From the NCBI RefSeq assembly GCF_964340395.1, contig NC_135565.1, positions 1,642,501-1,706,500 on the forward strand: a stretch of 64,000 nucleotides of DNA, in the 5' to 3' direction. This document shows positions 36,301 to 43,093 of the stretch, piece by piece (positions within the stretch are counted from its first letter, which is position 1; each line of letters starts with the position of its first letter). The notes below the pieces were generated by a model. The model was not told the DNA's origin. It saw nothing but the letters and a program-made list of their open reading frames with translations, and searched no databases. This stretch comes from Glandiceps talaboti (lineage: Eukaryota; Hemichordata; Enteropneusta; Spengelidae). Made by a program: the position numbers and the translations under genes.

Positions 36301-37597
36301 ATTATGCTCATTAACATATTCATTTTTTTTTCAAATTACAAAAAAAAAATCATAAAAAATAAAAATGAGGATGTGCTGACTTGAAATTAACAAATCTGAG
36401 TAAGCTACCCCCTGCGCATCAACACGCCAGATATCAAAGCAATCTAATAAGAGGTTTTCAAGGAGTTGATGAAAATGACATTTTATGAAAAAAAATCATA
36501 AAAAATTGAAAATGGCACAGATCAACTTGGCATGAACAAATCTGCATAGCCTCCCCCCAGGGAACATGCACACCAAATATCGAAGAATTCCGACTGTCAC
36601 TTCCGGAGTAGATAGTAAAAATATAAAAGTTTGATGGACACCTATGATTCACTCTACTCTCTATACCTCAATACCCACCTATACCTAAAGCTACGCTTTC
36701 AGCTTTCGCTGACAGCGGAGCTAAAAATAGTCAATGTCCTTAGTTTAAGTTATTGTTGAAATTGCGAAATTCACTACCTAAGTATTCTAATCTGTTCATT
36801 TTCTGTTCAAGACAGCAATGAATACTCCAAACCGTTACATTGGAGTCCTTTTCAGCAGCCACACTGGCTACGACGTCGTTCAGTATGTCGTTCTAGTACA
36901 TCACGCATGGTCATGGAGCATGTGCAGTATTAGTCAACATGTCCGCCGAATTTGAAAATGTGCTGTAAGTTTATAACGTCAAGAATATAGTACGATTTGC
37001 ACTTAAAAACACCATTGCGGAAGCATTAATCCGATCGAGAACAACGCAGTTATACACAACGACATAGGATATGCTCGACTTTCAATGAGGTGAGGGATTT
37101 TCTCAAAAAGTTTGAATACATGACGTATGTGTTCAGTATCCTGAACACATTTTTCATATCATAGGAGCGTGTACACACGATAGATCTGTACAACTGTAGC
37201 GGTTCTAGCGTAGGACCGAGAGCGCGAAACCGCTACAGTACTCCGTCTCGTGTGGGTGAAGTGATGTTGGGTTTGATGGAATTACTTACTTGGCGGATTT
37301 AATTGGATTTCATTCCAAAAACAATGGGACAGCAAATATTAGTTCAATTTGGCGTTACGAATTTAATATGCAAGTGACAACTGAAGTTGTTTGGTTGTAC
37401 GTTGTCATGGCTAGCTGTTGTAACAGTTGAAATCTACCACAAATCAATGTCAAATAATAAAATCTTTACAATAGCTGATATTTCGACAAATCATACTCTG
37501 TTTTTACCGCTATAAACCAGTTACGTACCTCTTCTTCTAAAGCTTCGTCAGCTAAAACCTCGTCGGCTCTATCGACAGTTGCACTGCTCGCCGCCAT
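3174..37597 (-). CDS. TXNDC9: TXNDC9 orthologue, thioredoxin domain-containing protein 9 (7 exons)
   Basis: The exons, in order of translation, are 37529-37597, 30370-30444, 27195-27319, 24627-24741, 23280-23413, 14780-14856 and 3174-3277. They total 699 nt and encode 232 residues, close to the 226 of human TXNDC9. All introns are GT/AG and all phases agree. Residues 1-90 are an acidic/helical N-terminal region with EEVPGYIREKRLAEMKQQVE. Residues 91-198 are the thioredoxin-like fold, with VIVHFYHPDFRRCGIIDEHL (a single Cys120, no CxxC), IKMLPAV (the cis-Pro region, Pro160) and VVGFDDLGNTDSFTTEVLE, matching the human GFTDLGNTDDFTTETLE. The acidic tail is YDSDPDEY. The family binds the CCT/TRiC chaperonin and modulates actin and tubulin folding in the cytosol. 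The lack of a CxxC pair argues against redox catalysis. The gene spans 34.4 kb because its introns are filled with minisatellites. Exon 2 is the least certain part. Confidence 0.93.
3303..14490. repeat. Giant 29-bp minisatellite filling TXNDC9 intron 6
   Basis: The unit is gtagaagacttagtaatc + tctataaccct (29 bp), repeated for about 11.2 kb (length division gives about 385 copies). Common variants are gatgactt, cttggtaat, ctatataa, aacactg and a shorter gtggattta form. It occupies about 97% of the 11,502-bp intron. Higher-order duplications are visible (periods 2724, 405 and 1245 bp). In the sense of TXNDC9 each unit reads tactaagtcttctacag|gg, an acceptor-like string. Confidence 0.97.
14491..14690. 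repeat. Inverted continuation of the 29-bp array
   Basis: From about 14494 the same unit appears in the opposite orientation ('agagattactaagtcttct' several times), in degenerate form. The junction is head-on with the direct array and could form a hairpin. It ends about 90 bp from exon 6. Confidence 0.85.
14780..14856 (-). CDS. TXNDC9: TXNDC9 exon 6 (GFDDLGNTDSF signature)
   Basis: The acceptor is gttttacag|GGTGG and the donor CAG|gtacat. It encodes VVGFDDLGNTDSFTTEVLE plus TRLARS, the most diagnostic TXNDC9 signature in the window. Exit phase is 1. It lies only about 90 bp from the inverted end of the 29-bp array. Confidence 0.96.
14957..15235 (+). CDS. Small ORF with SAP-like motif nested in TXNDC9 intron 5
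   Basis: The ATG at 14957 has G at -3 and G at +4. The frame runs 92 codons to TAA, and it is also open upstream to 14921. The core LKVPELKSMLRKFHTTTSNK + KNMLISLAKAV matches the SAP pattern (helix, loop with N-K, then L-I-x-x-L), a DNA/RNA-binding helix-extension-helix known from many nuclear proteins. AATAAA follows directly at the stop and again at 15250, so a short polyadenylated transcript is possible. It lies antisense to TXNDC9. It could instead be a fragment of a repeat-borne gene. Confidence 0.4.
   Translation: MVFKHVPVSTGIVIENIENLKVPELKSMLRKFHTTTSNKKNMLISLAKAVGDLELNAILELVITEHFPTNKAKICRRCVLCVDGIVMLLIGK
15236..15950. other. Intron 5 unique-looking sequence with a CRE-like site
   Basis: There is no coding frame of note. 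A palindromic TGACGTCA lies at 15560-15567. A short direct duplication of 'agttcacacttcacctgtatttattc' lies at about 15768-15841. Confidence 0.4.
15961..16026. repeat. (AC)n microsatellite
   Basis: The CA dinucleotide runs for about 65 bp, interrupted by 'cacgcac'. Confidence 0.95.
16027..16575. other. Intron 5 spacer
   Basis: AT-rich intron sequence. A local duplication 'caagttatttctacaaatgta' occurs twice between 16440 and 16505. No gene is seen. Confidence 0.4.
16576..17010. repeat. 23-bp minisatellite, about 19 copies
   Basis: The unit is gtaacaaccaagtgttactatac (23 bp), highly uniform, with cat/cgt variants at one position. Confidence 0.95.
17148..17183. repeat. (TTGA)n microsatellite
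   Basis: Eight or nine tandem ttga/attg units. Confidence 0.9.
17184..17861. other. Intron 5 spacer
   Basis: Low-GC sequence with no exon-like frame. The last bases (atgttgtcata) match the beginning of the 56-bp unit amplified at 19661-22800. Confidence 0.4.
17862..18542. mobile_element. CACTA/EnSpm-like non-autonomous transposon (681 bp)
   Basis: Perfect 18-bp terminal inverted repeats CACAGGGAACCTTGCACA lie at 17862-17879 and 18525-18542. A 3-bp direct repeat ATA flanks the element (17859-17861 and 18543-18545). CACWR-type ends with a 2-3 bp duplication are typical of CACTA/EnSpm (CMC) elements. Internally it carries many degenerate 'catgtaccagctatg' motifs in both orientations, like subterminal transposase-binding repeats. 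There is no transposase frame. The flanks rejoin into the 56-bp unit of the nearby array, which gives an empty-site check. Confidence 0.8.
18733..19595. repeat. About 152-bp tandem repeat, 5-6 copies
   Basis: Units start near 18737, 18893, 19046, 19198 and 19350. Each contains 'gatatgcacatgtatgtcat', 'gagatctgttcaagcatgtc' and 'aaaatggctgc..ggcagcc'. The last copy diverges and runs into a GC-rich tail. Similar modules are common in dispersed invertebrate repeats. Confidence 0.9.
19586..19657. repeat. GC-rich 3' tail with terminal hairpin
   Basis: A run of ggacggacgggcggacg is followed by AGTCCCCG...CGGGGACT, a perfect 8-bp inverted repeat at the end of the repeat. This arrangement recurs at the ends of short interspersed repeats in many invertebrates, so the 152-bp block is probably part of one. 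Confidence 0.5.
19661..22810. repeat. 56-bp minisatellite, about 56 copies, in TXNDC9 intron 5
   Basis: The unit reads gttgtgacgtatgttgacat ... aatttatattcaacagtta + ttcggt (56 bp, confirmed by successive copies at 20241, 20297 and 20353). Shortened copies (losing gtgttgtgacg) occur near 19781, 20036 and 20465. A single diverged unit flanks the CACTA-like element at 17849-18575. Confidence 0.97.
22818..23013. repeat. About 28-bp minisatellite, 7 copies
   Basis: The unit is approximately gggggtcacatcgtggtcactaaacgac, with length variation in the G run. Confidence 0.92.
23030..23225 (+). repeat. Dispersed repeat fragment with (AC)n(AGAC)n
   Basis: 'cagtggtttttgactttaagttgtttac' before the (CA) tract and 'ctgaacc..atcagttcagttgtgctaaaaa' after it recur around 24240-24420, and the first part at 47815-47850. 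This is the tail of the same interspersed family. Confidence 0.6.
23280..23413 (-). CDS. TXNDC9: TXNDC9 exon 5 (cis-proline strand)
   Basis: The acceptor is tttgttacag|AAATTAG and the donor AT|gtaagt. It encodes KLASKHFTTKFAKVSVDIAK then QKLKIKMLPAVLCFIDGINK, the counterpart of human FLKLNVEKAP...LHIKVIPTLALLKDGK. Exit phase is 2, giving Met173 across the junction. Confidence 0.95.
23520..24065 (+). repeat. Dispersed repeat copy, partial (family of 46570-47960)
   Basis: It shares, in order, 'ttgctatgggcatagtcttgttgct', 'ctaatttgcatatcactgacgg', 'ccaccaaatttcagaccgatctgcccagtagtt' and 'acaatttcccaac' with 46800-47790. It occupies much of intron 4. Confidence 0.6.
24266..24348. repeat. (AC)n microsatellite
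   Basis: An uninterrupted CA tract of about 80 bp in intron 4, followed about 80 bp later by a G-rich run (24430-24460). Confidence 0.95.
24627..24741 (-). CDS. TXNDC9: TXNDC9 exon 4 (thioredoxin fold, Cys120)
   Basis: The acceptor is ttttcacag|AGATC and the donor TCT|gtaagt. It encodes the start of the thioredoxin-like domain, with KKVIVHFYHPDFRRCGIIDE corresponding to the human VVCHFYRDSTFRCKILDRHL segment. Only one Cys is present at the site, as in the family. Exit phase is 0. Confidence 0.95.
24832..27145. repeat. 28-bp minisatellite, about 82 copies, in TXNDC9 intron 3
   Basis: The unit is aaagtaatgatattttacac + aatcacct (28 bp). Variants carry tttcacac, cataatc, aatttgct and gtcatgat. 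The left part holds a 144-bp higher-order unit in three copies, marked by 'cctaacta' at 25016, 25160 and 25304. Confidence 0.97.
27195..27319 (-). CDS. TXNDC9: TXNDC9 exon 3
   Basis: The acceptor is attcacatag|AGACTT and the donor AC|gtaagt. It encodes RLLDELENEEVPGYIREKRL followed by AEMKQQVEDFRLFKDKDYG, which aligns with the KEKRLQALRKAQQQKQE region of human TXNDC9. Exit phase is 2. Confidence 0.92.
27370..27605. repeat. 35-bp minisatellite, about 7 copies, in intron 2
   Basis: The unit is agggccagtaagccctgtag + ttaggcagtgttttt. Confidence 0.92.
27746..29706. repeat. 45-bp minisatellite, about 43 copies, in intron 2
   Basis: The unit is acttcatagacgtgtataga + ctgtacatgtagtttaaaagtagtc (45 bp). 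Because 45 is a multiple of three and the unit lacks stops in one minus-strand frame, it reads as a 15-residue repeat (TTFKLHVQSIHVYEV) through two frames of 285 and 306 codons, broken by a 2-bp loss at about 28528. It lies between TXNDC9 exons 3 and 2, with no other coding features. Confidence 0.97.
29832..30219. mobile_element. hAT-like MITE (388 bp)
   Basis: The 15-bp terminal inverted repeats are perfect, CAGTGTTGCAGCCAG at 29832-29846 and its complement ending at 30219. They are flanked by a perfect 8-bp duplication ACTAAGGG (29824-29831 and 30220-30227). CAG-type ends with 8-bp duplications define hAT. There is no transposase. A T9G24 homopolymer lies at 29905-29937. The element sits in TXNDC9 intron 2. 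Confidence 0.9.
30370..30444 (-). CDS. TXNDC9: TXNDC9 exon 2
   Basis: The acceptor is tttttatcag|GAAATG. The peptide is EMMERHVDYELVHRTTTPSI plus TGNFS (25 residues), phase 0 in and out. The donor TCG|gtgaac is weaker than the other donors of the gene. If it is not used, the frame runs 13 more codons to a stop. The downstream exon needs phase 0, and this donor provides it. Confidence 0.7.
30523..30786. repeat. 52-bp tandem repeat, 5 copies, in intron 1
   Basis: The unit is tcctctcacgcaatgcatcc ... agttctgttttg. Copies are almost identical, and only the last carries 'atcaag' for 'atggag'. Confidence 0.95.
30787..31236. other. Intron 1 spacer
   Basis: Mixed AT-rich sequence with an open plus-strand frame of 85 codons (30920-31177). 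It has no splice sites, signature or poly(A) context to support a gene. Confidence 0.35.
31240..33256. repeat. 28/33-bp minisatellite, about 68 copies, in intron 1
   Basis: The unit is attctgtgcctgttttcagt + atgctgac (28 bp), alternating irregularly with a 33-bp form carrying an extra 'attcc' (attccattctg). Single-base variants (actctg, attttg, attccg) are scattered through it. Confidence 0.97.
33257..34421. other. Intron 1 spacer with simple repeats
   Basis: (TG)n/(TC)n tract at 33517-33562. T- and G-runs at 34069-34096 and a C-run at 34152-34163. The phrase 'aaattaaacctgaggagcagt' at 33358 resembles 'aacattcaaacctcaggagcagtcgtt' at 33572, bracketing the simple repeats. No gene is seen. Confidence 0.4.
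34422..36726. repeat. Dispersed repeat, copy A (in TXNDC9 intron 1)
   Basis: It is homologous in the same orientation to 44386-46566, from 'ataacaagcgac.tatcggtcagaatag' to 'cgctttcagctttc.ctgacag.ggagcta'. Shared landmarks include 'gcctcacttcgctcgtactc' and 'gtgtcttttgaaaagtggca'. Inner ends TAGCTCCGCTG and CAGCGGAGCTA form an 11-bp inverted repeat. Copy A carries a 546-bp insertion (34917-35462) and lacks about 390 bp present in copy B. No intact protein is seen, and its type is unknown. Confidence 0.8.
34917..35462. mobile_element. 546-bp long-TIR element inserted in copy A
   Basis: The ends ATGTATTAATCGCC / GGCGATTAATACAT begin imperfect inverted repeats of about 90 bp, which include the perfectly paired 'cagccatacgttacagtggtaacac'. 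Copy B (44795) lacks the segment, running straight from 'aacttgtagtagaca' to 'acatcgtctaatattt'. If the ends are taken as TTAATCGCC, a TA duplication flanks them, as in Tc1/mariner-type elements. The superfamily is uncertain. Confidence 0.75.
36727..37528. other. Intron 1, promoter-proximal part
   Basis: Mostly single-copy-looking sequence next to exon 1. It includes a palindromic 'tgttcagtatcctgaaca' at 37131-37148 and a hairpin at 37174-37254. No further exon is supported. Confidence 0.35.
37174..37254. other. Imperfect hairpin (arms about 30 bp)
   Basis: cacacgatagatctgtacaa on the left pairs imperfectly with the right end ...ctccgtctcgtgtg. The inner part tgtagcggtt / aaccgctaca pairs perfectly. 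The loop is GC-rich. It could be a tiny foldback, a cruciform or a hairpin RNA. Confidence 0.4.
37529..37597 (-). CDS. TXNDC9: TXNDC9 exon 1 (start codon)
   Basis: The start is CAT at 37595-37597 (ATG on the minus strand), in GAACTATGGCGG. The exon encodes 23 residues beginning MAASSATVDRADE and ending LEEE, then the donor gtacgt. Exit phase is 0. An acidic, helical N-terminus is usual for this family. No in-frame ATG was seen further upstream before the foldback element. Confidence 0.85.
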
Positions 37598-37684
37598 AGT
37601 TCAATGTTTTCGCGGGGTCAAAAAACGCCCTCATTGGTGACCTATCTGCCTGGCTTAGGCTTTCTCTCTTTCACTATCTTTCAC
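37598..37684 (-). promoter_or_regulatory. TXNDC9 proximal promoter / 5' UTR, 87 bp
   Basis: This is the only non-repeat DNA between the TXNDC9 ATG and the foldback element. On the minus strand it carries a CCAAT box (ATTGG at 37633-37637) and no TATA box, which suits a housekeeping promoter. The transcription start is not determined. Confidence 0.35.
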
Positions 37685-38199
37685 ACGAGTGTGAAGCCAC
37701 CATCATATTCATATTCATATTCAGTTTCAAACGTTCACCTCTAGGCTCAATCTGAATATGATGATGGCTTCACACGTTCATCATCAGATTCGAAGTCTTC
37801 CGAATGGGTACGAACGCGAGTTCGTCAAATCACGTAAAACCGTCATTGGCAGGTTGAAATCGTGCGATTGTGATTACTTTCACTTGAATTGCATGGATTT
37901 GCATGCTCCATATTATGGTCCACGACAAAAGTATCACGCTGCGCAAATTGGATACTCTGGCAAAAATAAAAAGGGAGCATGCAAATCCATGCAATTCAAG
38001 TGAGAAGTAATCACAATCGCATGATTTCAAACCGCCAATGAAGGATTTGTGTGATTTGACGAACTCGCGTTCGTGCCCATTCGGAAGACTTCGAATCTGA
38101 TGATGAACGTGTGAAGCCATCATCATATTCAGATTGAGCCTAGAGGTGAACGTTTGAAACTGAATATGAATATGAATATGATGGTGGCTTCACACTCGT
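37685..38199. mobile_element. Foldback element with 226-235-bp arms
   Basis: Left arm 37685-37919 (acgagtgtgaagccaccatc ...) and right arm 37974-38199 are near-perfect inverted complements around a 54-bp loop. Flanks atctttcac (37676-37684) and ctctttcac (38200-38208) form an 8-of-9 direct repeat. Long arms plus a 9-bp duplication suggest a Mutator-like or Foldback non-autonomous element. Two short frames beginning MMMASHVHHQIRSLPNG on opposite strands are only the two arms read outwards. Confidence 0.85.
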
Positions 38200-38432
38200 C
38201 TCTTTCACCCTTATTTTCGAATGAACCATGATGATTAAGTTTAGTTCAGCTAGGCATTGAGTATCCTAAGATAATAACATCCCATCAGAGTCTAGTGCGG
38301 GAGTGCTGAGTAATGTTACTTTTGATAGCACAACATAGTCCGGTAAAGAGTTATATTCTTTTAACTCGACCAGAAAGTAGTGTCCAATCTGACAGATTTC
38401 AGCAGATGCCTATGGAAAGCCACAACTGACTT

Positions 38433-39946
38433 AAGTGTGCAATTACTATTATTGTATGTGCAAACACTATGTTATTATGTGCATTCAATAGTTTATTATG
38501 TACTTACCTTACGTTATTATGTGCATACTGTATTATTCTATGTACAGTTACTATTATTGTATTTGCAAACACTATGTTATTATGTGCATTTAATAGTTTA
38601 TTATGTACTTACCTTAAGTTATTATGTGCATACTGTATTATTCTATGTACAGTTACTATTATTGTATGTGCAAACACTATGTTATTATGTGCATTTAATA
38701 GTTTATGATGTACAGTTACTATTATTGTATGTGCTAACACTATGATATTATGTGCATTAAATAGTTTATTATGTACAGTTACTATTATTGTATGTGCTAA
38801 CACTATGATATTATGTGCATTAAATAGTTTATTGTGTACAGTTATTATTTTATGGGCTAACGCTATGTTATTATGTGCATACTGTATTATTCAATGTACC
38901 ATTACTATTATTGTATGTGCTAACATTATGTTATTATGTGCATTAAATAGTTTATTATGTACTTACCTTAAGTTATTATGTGCATACTGTATTATTCTAT
39001 GTACAGTTATTATTATATGTGCAAACACTATGTTATTATGTGCATTTAATAGTTTATTATGTACAGTTATTATTTTATGGGCTAACATTATGATATTATG
39101 TGCATTTAATAGTTTATTATGTACAGTTACTATTATTGTATGTGCAAACACTATGTTATTATGTGCATTTAATAGTTTATTATGTACAGTTACTATTATT
39201 GTATGTGCTAACACTATGATATTATGTGCATTAAATAGTTTATTATGTACTAACCTTAAGTTATTATGTGCATACTGTATCATTCTATGTACAGTTACTA
39301 TTATTATATGTGCTAACACTATGATATTATGTGCATTTAATAGTTTATTATGTAGTTACTATTATTATATGTGCAAACACTATGTTATTATGTGCATTTA
39401 ATAGTTTATTATGTACAGTTACTATTATTATATGTGCAAACACTATGTTATTATGTGCATTTAATAGTTTATTATGTACAGTTACTATTATTGTATGTGC
39501 TAACACTATGTTATTATGTGCATTTAATAGTTTATTATGTACAGTTACTATTATTGTATGTGCTAACACTATGTTATTATGTGCATTTAATAGTTTATTA
39601 TGTACAGTTACTATTATTATATGTGCAAACACTATGTTATTATGTGCATTTAATAGTTTATTATGTACAGTTACTATTATTGTATGTGCAAACACTATGT
39701 TATTATGTGCATTTAATAGTTTATTATGTACAGTTACTATTATTGTATGTGCTAACACTATGTTATTATGTGCATTTAATAGTTCATTATGTACAGTTAC
39801 TATTATTGTATGTGCTAACACTATGTTATTATGTGCATTTAATAGTTTATTATGTACAGTTACTATTATTGTATGTGCTAACACTATGTTATTATGTGCA
39901 TTAAATAGTTTATTATGTACAGTTACTATTATTTTATGGGCTAACA
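38433..39946. repeat. 63-bp minisatellite, left arm, about 24 copies
   Basis: The unit is tgtacagttactattattgt ... aatagtttatta (63 bp). Some units carry an extension with 'tacttaccttaagttattatgtgcatactgtatt'. The period is a multiple of three and the unit is stop-free in several frames on both strands, giving spurious peptides such as MLLCAFNSLLCTVTIIVCAN. Confidence 0.97.
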
Positions 39947-42900
39947 CGACATGACTGAGGAAAATTTAAGTTTTTATGTCAGAAGATTGGGTGACCGACT
40001 TGATTTAAGAAGTCGGTGCCGGGAAGCCGTGGGGCGGGCCGGGCCGGGCAGAAAGCAGGGAGCTGGCAGGCAGGGGGTCCAACTCGTGCGGCAACTAGAT
40101 CGTCTAGTGACGTCTAGATCGAGATCTACCGTAACTAAGGGGAGAACCATATGATTTCGGGGGGGGGGGGGGGTATGGAGGAAGTAGGTATGGGAGCAAT
40201 TGTTTTTCCCAGTCAGAGTGACAATTTTTTTCTACTGTCAGTCCTGCATCAATTTTTTTTTTCAAATGGAGTAGCAGTGCAATTTTTTTTTTTAATTAGT
40301 CATTAAGTTTGAATGCATTGTTCATACCTATACCACGTCACAATGGTTCACAACTGTACCTCTAAATAACTTGTTCTGTGCAAGTAGAAGAATTAGCAGT
40401 TAGTATGAAAGACGTCTGTCTACGTTAAATTACAACTTTAGATTATAGAACAGTTCCAAAATCAACTCTGATCAGTACTAAACCTGCTTTTCTTTGAATC
40501 AGTCAATTCCTCTAAGTTCTCAGGGAAGATATTATTTTTTGTATTTCGTTATATTTGTTGTTCCTCAATTTTCAATGTCAACTTGAGAAAGATTTATAAG
40601 AGATTTATATTGAAAGAAAAACACTAGATTTTAACACTAGTTTATTGACTCCTGTCTTGTTTTTTAAATTGTCTTAATTTACAGAAACCAAATAGTCCCA
40701 GCGTGCGAAATTAACGCCGGTCCTTCGGCCCGAGACCAACAGATTTCCGTTCGGACCGACAGTTTTTCAGAATTGCAACAACTTATCGGTCCTTATGACC
40801 AGTTGAAATTTGGAGTAAATAATAACATTTATTCAAAGACATATCCAATTTCACCTACAGGAATCTGATCTTGTGTTACCTATTTTACTCTCGACACCTC
40901 GTTCAAGTCAAGTGACACAGAGCTAGCGAGCTAGCATGTTCTTGTCAATGTTGATATCATGTCTACATATGACGTAGCATACGGCATTTACTTTAAGAAA
41001 TTATGTTAGCAAACACATGATTGGCTGAATTTCTCTAATTATTTGTGTCTAGACTAATCGGAACGTCTTAGATATTCAGACTAATTTCACGCATTCAGCG
41101 CATGCGTCTTTTTCCGTCATGATATAGTAATCATTTAATCATTGTTGTAAAGTTTACTGTTCGAAGTGTATGAAACTTTTAACGTGTTTGAGACAGTTCC
41201 ACGTTGTATTTATAAAGTATGTGGCGATATTTAGAAGGCATGGCAGTAATGAACTTCCGAAGGAGAAGACGAAAAAGACACTGTTTTTTAAAGGGTGGTA
41301 TTAAAGCCGGTAAATGTTAGCGGGTTTCCCGATCAATTTATCAGAGTTCCCCATGTGTGTGGCCATGATCAAAACAAACTGATGGAAAACATATAAACTA
41401 CTCTGAAAATGGCGTTTTAACTAATAAAGAAGGCAGGTACACTTCGTAAAATATCTCCAGTACGATAGGTTTTTTTTGTAAAAAGAGTAGAAAATGCGTA
41501 GTCTGATTGCTTTCGATGCATATTATGATAATGTATGTCCTGTCATGTTGTAATCAACGTATAAACTTAGAAATGTTGCATTTTTTGCTGTCATTGTTGT
41601 ATCTGGAACATTACTGCATCATGCAAAACACGGGTACACAGTGGATGACACATTACAGTACAGTTACGATATCACGCTCCCTTGTCAAAAAAAACTCGGA
41701 CTGTAAGACATGTTTAGCCATAGTTCTCTTCATCATGGTCCGATTTCATACACAAACAGACAGACAGAGACGATACTCAATACACACCACGGGTAGGGTA
41801 TACGGGTAGGGCTTCATGGGGGGGGGGGGGGGGGGCTTCAGTACATATTTGTAAAGACTGAAGGAAGACGAAACCGCTCCGTGTCACTGTGTGGATGGAA
41901 TTGAAATTGAAATAAAGGGAATACACAGTTTTTAAGAGGGATAGTTATGCGACAAAACTTTCTGCTATGGTGAATTTGTGGGTCTACGTTCGCTAAGAGT
42001 TGGAAAGCTACATCAGCTGTTGCCACAGACGATGAATCTGACTTTGGATTATGTGATTCAGAATTTAGTGAATCGTACAGAGAGGAAGGAGATGACTGTG
42101 ATCTCTTAGAGATTGCAGATAATGTAGATTTATTGATTCATTCACCCATATTATCGACAATCTATGAATATGTATTTCTATGGTGGAATGAATACATTCA
42201 GTCTCAGACCACTATAGTCTATAGGAACAGATTATGCGAGAATGACTATTCATAGTCTCTGGGTTCATAGTTGGTACATATGAAAATCTCTACTCACAGA
42301 GTCAAAAATTACTTGGTTGTGAATCCAAAATTTACTTCCAAGTTATTTTTTGACTCTGAGTGGAAATTTTATGAAATAATAGTAGATAGTGAACAATTCT
42401 TTGTACTCTCTTTTACTTTAGTATATCTAACGATATGTTGTATCATATTAAAGTAATAAAGTTCAAAATCATTTAATCTGTAAATGGGGGGTGGGGGTGG
42501 GGGTGGGTTGTAGATACAGGTCATGAACGTGAACTGCATTGAGTATGGACCAGCAGTTTTCCTTAAGGACCAGCAGTATTTGCTACATGTCGGTCCTTAT
42601 GACCAGTAGTCATTTTCCCTTAAGTTCACACACTGAATAGTCCCCTTCAGATATTGACTGTGTCATTGAGATATTGCAACAAAAATCCTGAAATATGTTT
42701 TCTTGGGTCAGAAAAGGAAAGGAAAACTTTGTGTGCACTTGGGTTGAACGCAGAGCTATATAGTGCATGTTTTAATGATAAGTGCTGGAAAACAACAGGA
42801 ATTTATACTTGTATTAAAAACATTTGCGGCGCCAATGGCAGCACACCGCCAAAGAATACATGAGAATAAGGTTTCCAAATTTGCTCATTTCTGGTGCATT

Positions 42901-43093
42901 GTGACAATTTTTTTTTTCACTTCTGTCTGTCATGACAATTTTTTTTCCAAGCCATTACAGGATCAAAAAAAAAATTTTCTGGTTCACCTGGAAACAATTT
43001 TTTTTTCTCAAAATCCTCCATACAGAACAATGATAGTACTATGTTGACTATGCACATAATGTCCTAAAGTCTGTCCATAATATACTATCGAGT
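39947..43093. other. Interior of the inverted-array structure
   Basis: Next to the left arm is a GC-rich patch (40010-40110) with 'gggcgggccgggccgggc'. Homopolymer runs lie at 40158-40172 and 41816-41836. The phrase 'cggtccttatgaccagt' occurs at 40787 and again at 42593. The best open frame is 41974-42254. No domain is recognised. Confidence 0.4.
41974..42254 (+). other. Acidic open frame inside the inverted-array structure, no ATG
   Basis: The frame is open for about 93 codons, from after TGA at 41971 to TAG. It includes ATDDESDFGLCDSEFSESYR then EEGDDCDLLEIADNVD. The acidic, Ser-rich run resembles the N-terminal region seen in some transposase-derived proteins (for example piggyBac), but no catalytic domain follows. 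It could be an exon relic. Confidence 0.25.

Noticed and set aside
37758-38126. Two similar frames beginning MMMASHVHHQIRSLPNG on opposite strands, as paired genes
   Set aside because: They are the two arms of the foldback inverted repeat, so the similarity is structural.
38380-39954. Overlapping frames of up to 219 codons on both strands (Cys/Leu/Ile-rich repeats), also at 43099-44188
   Set aside because: They are the 63-bp minisatellite read in several frames and on both strands at once. A real gene would not be open in three frames.
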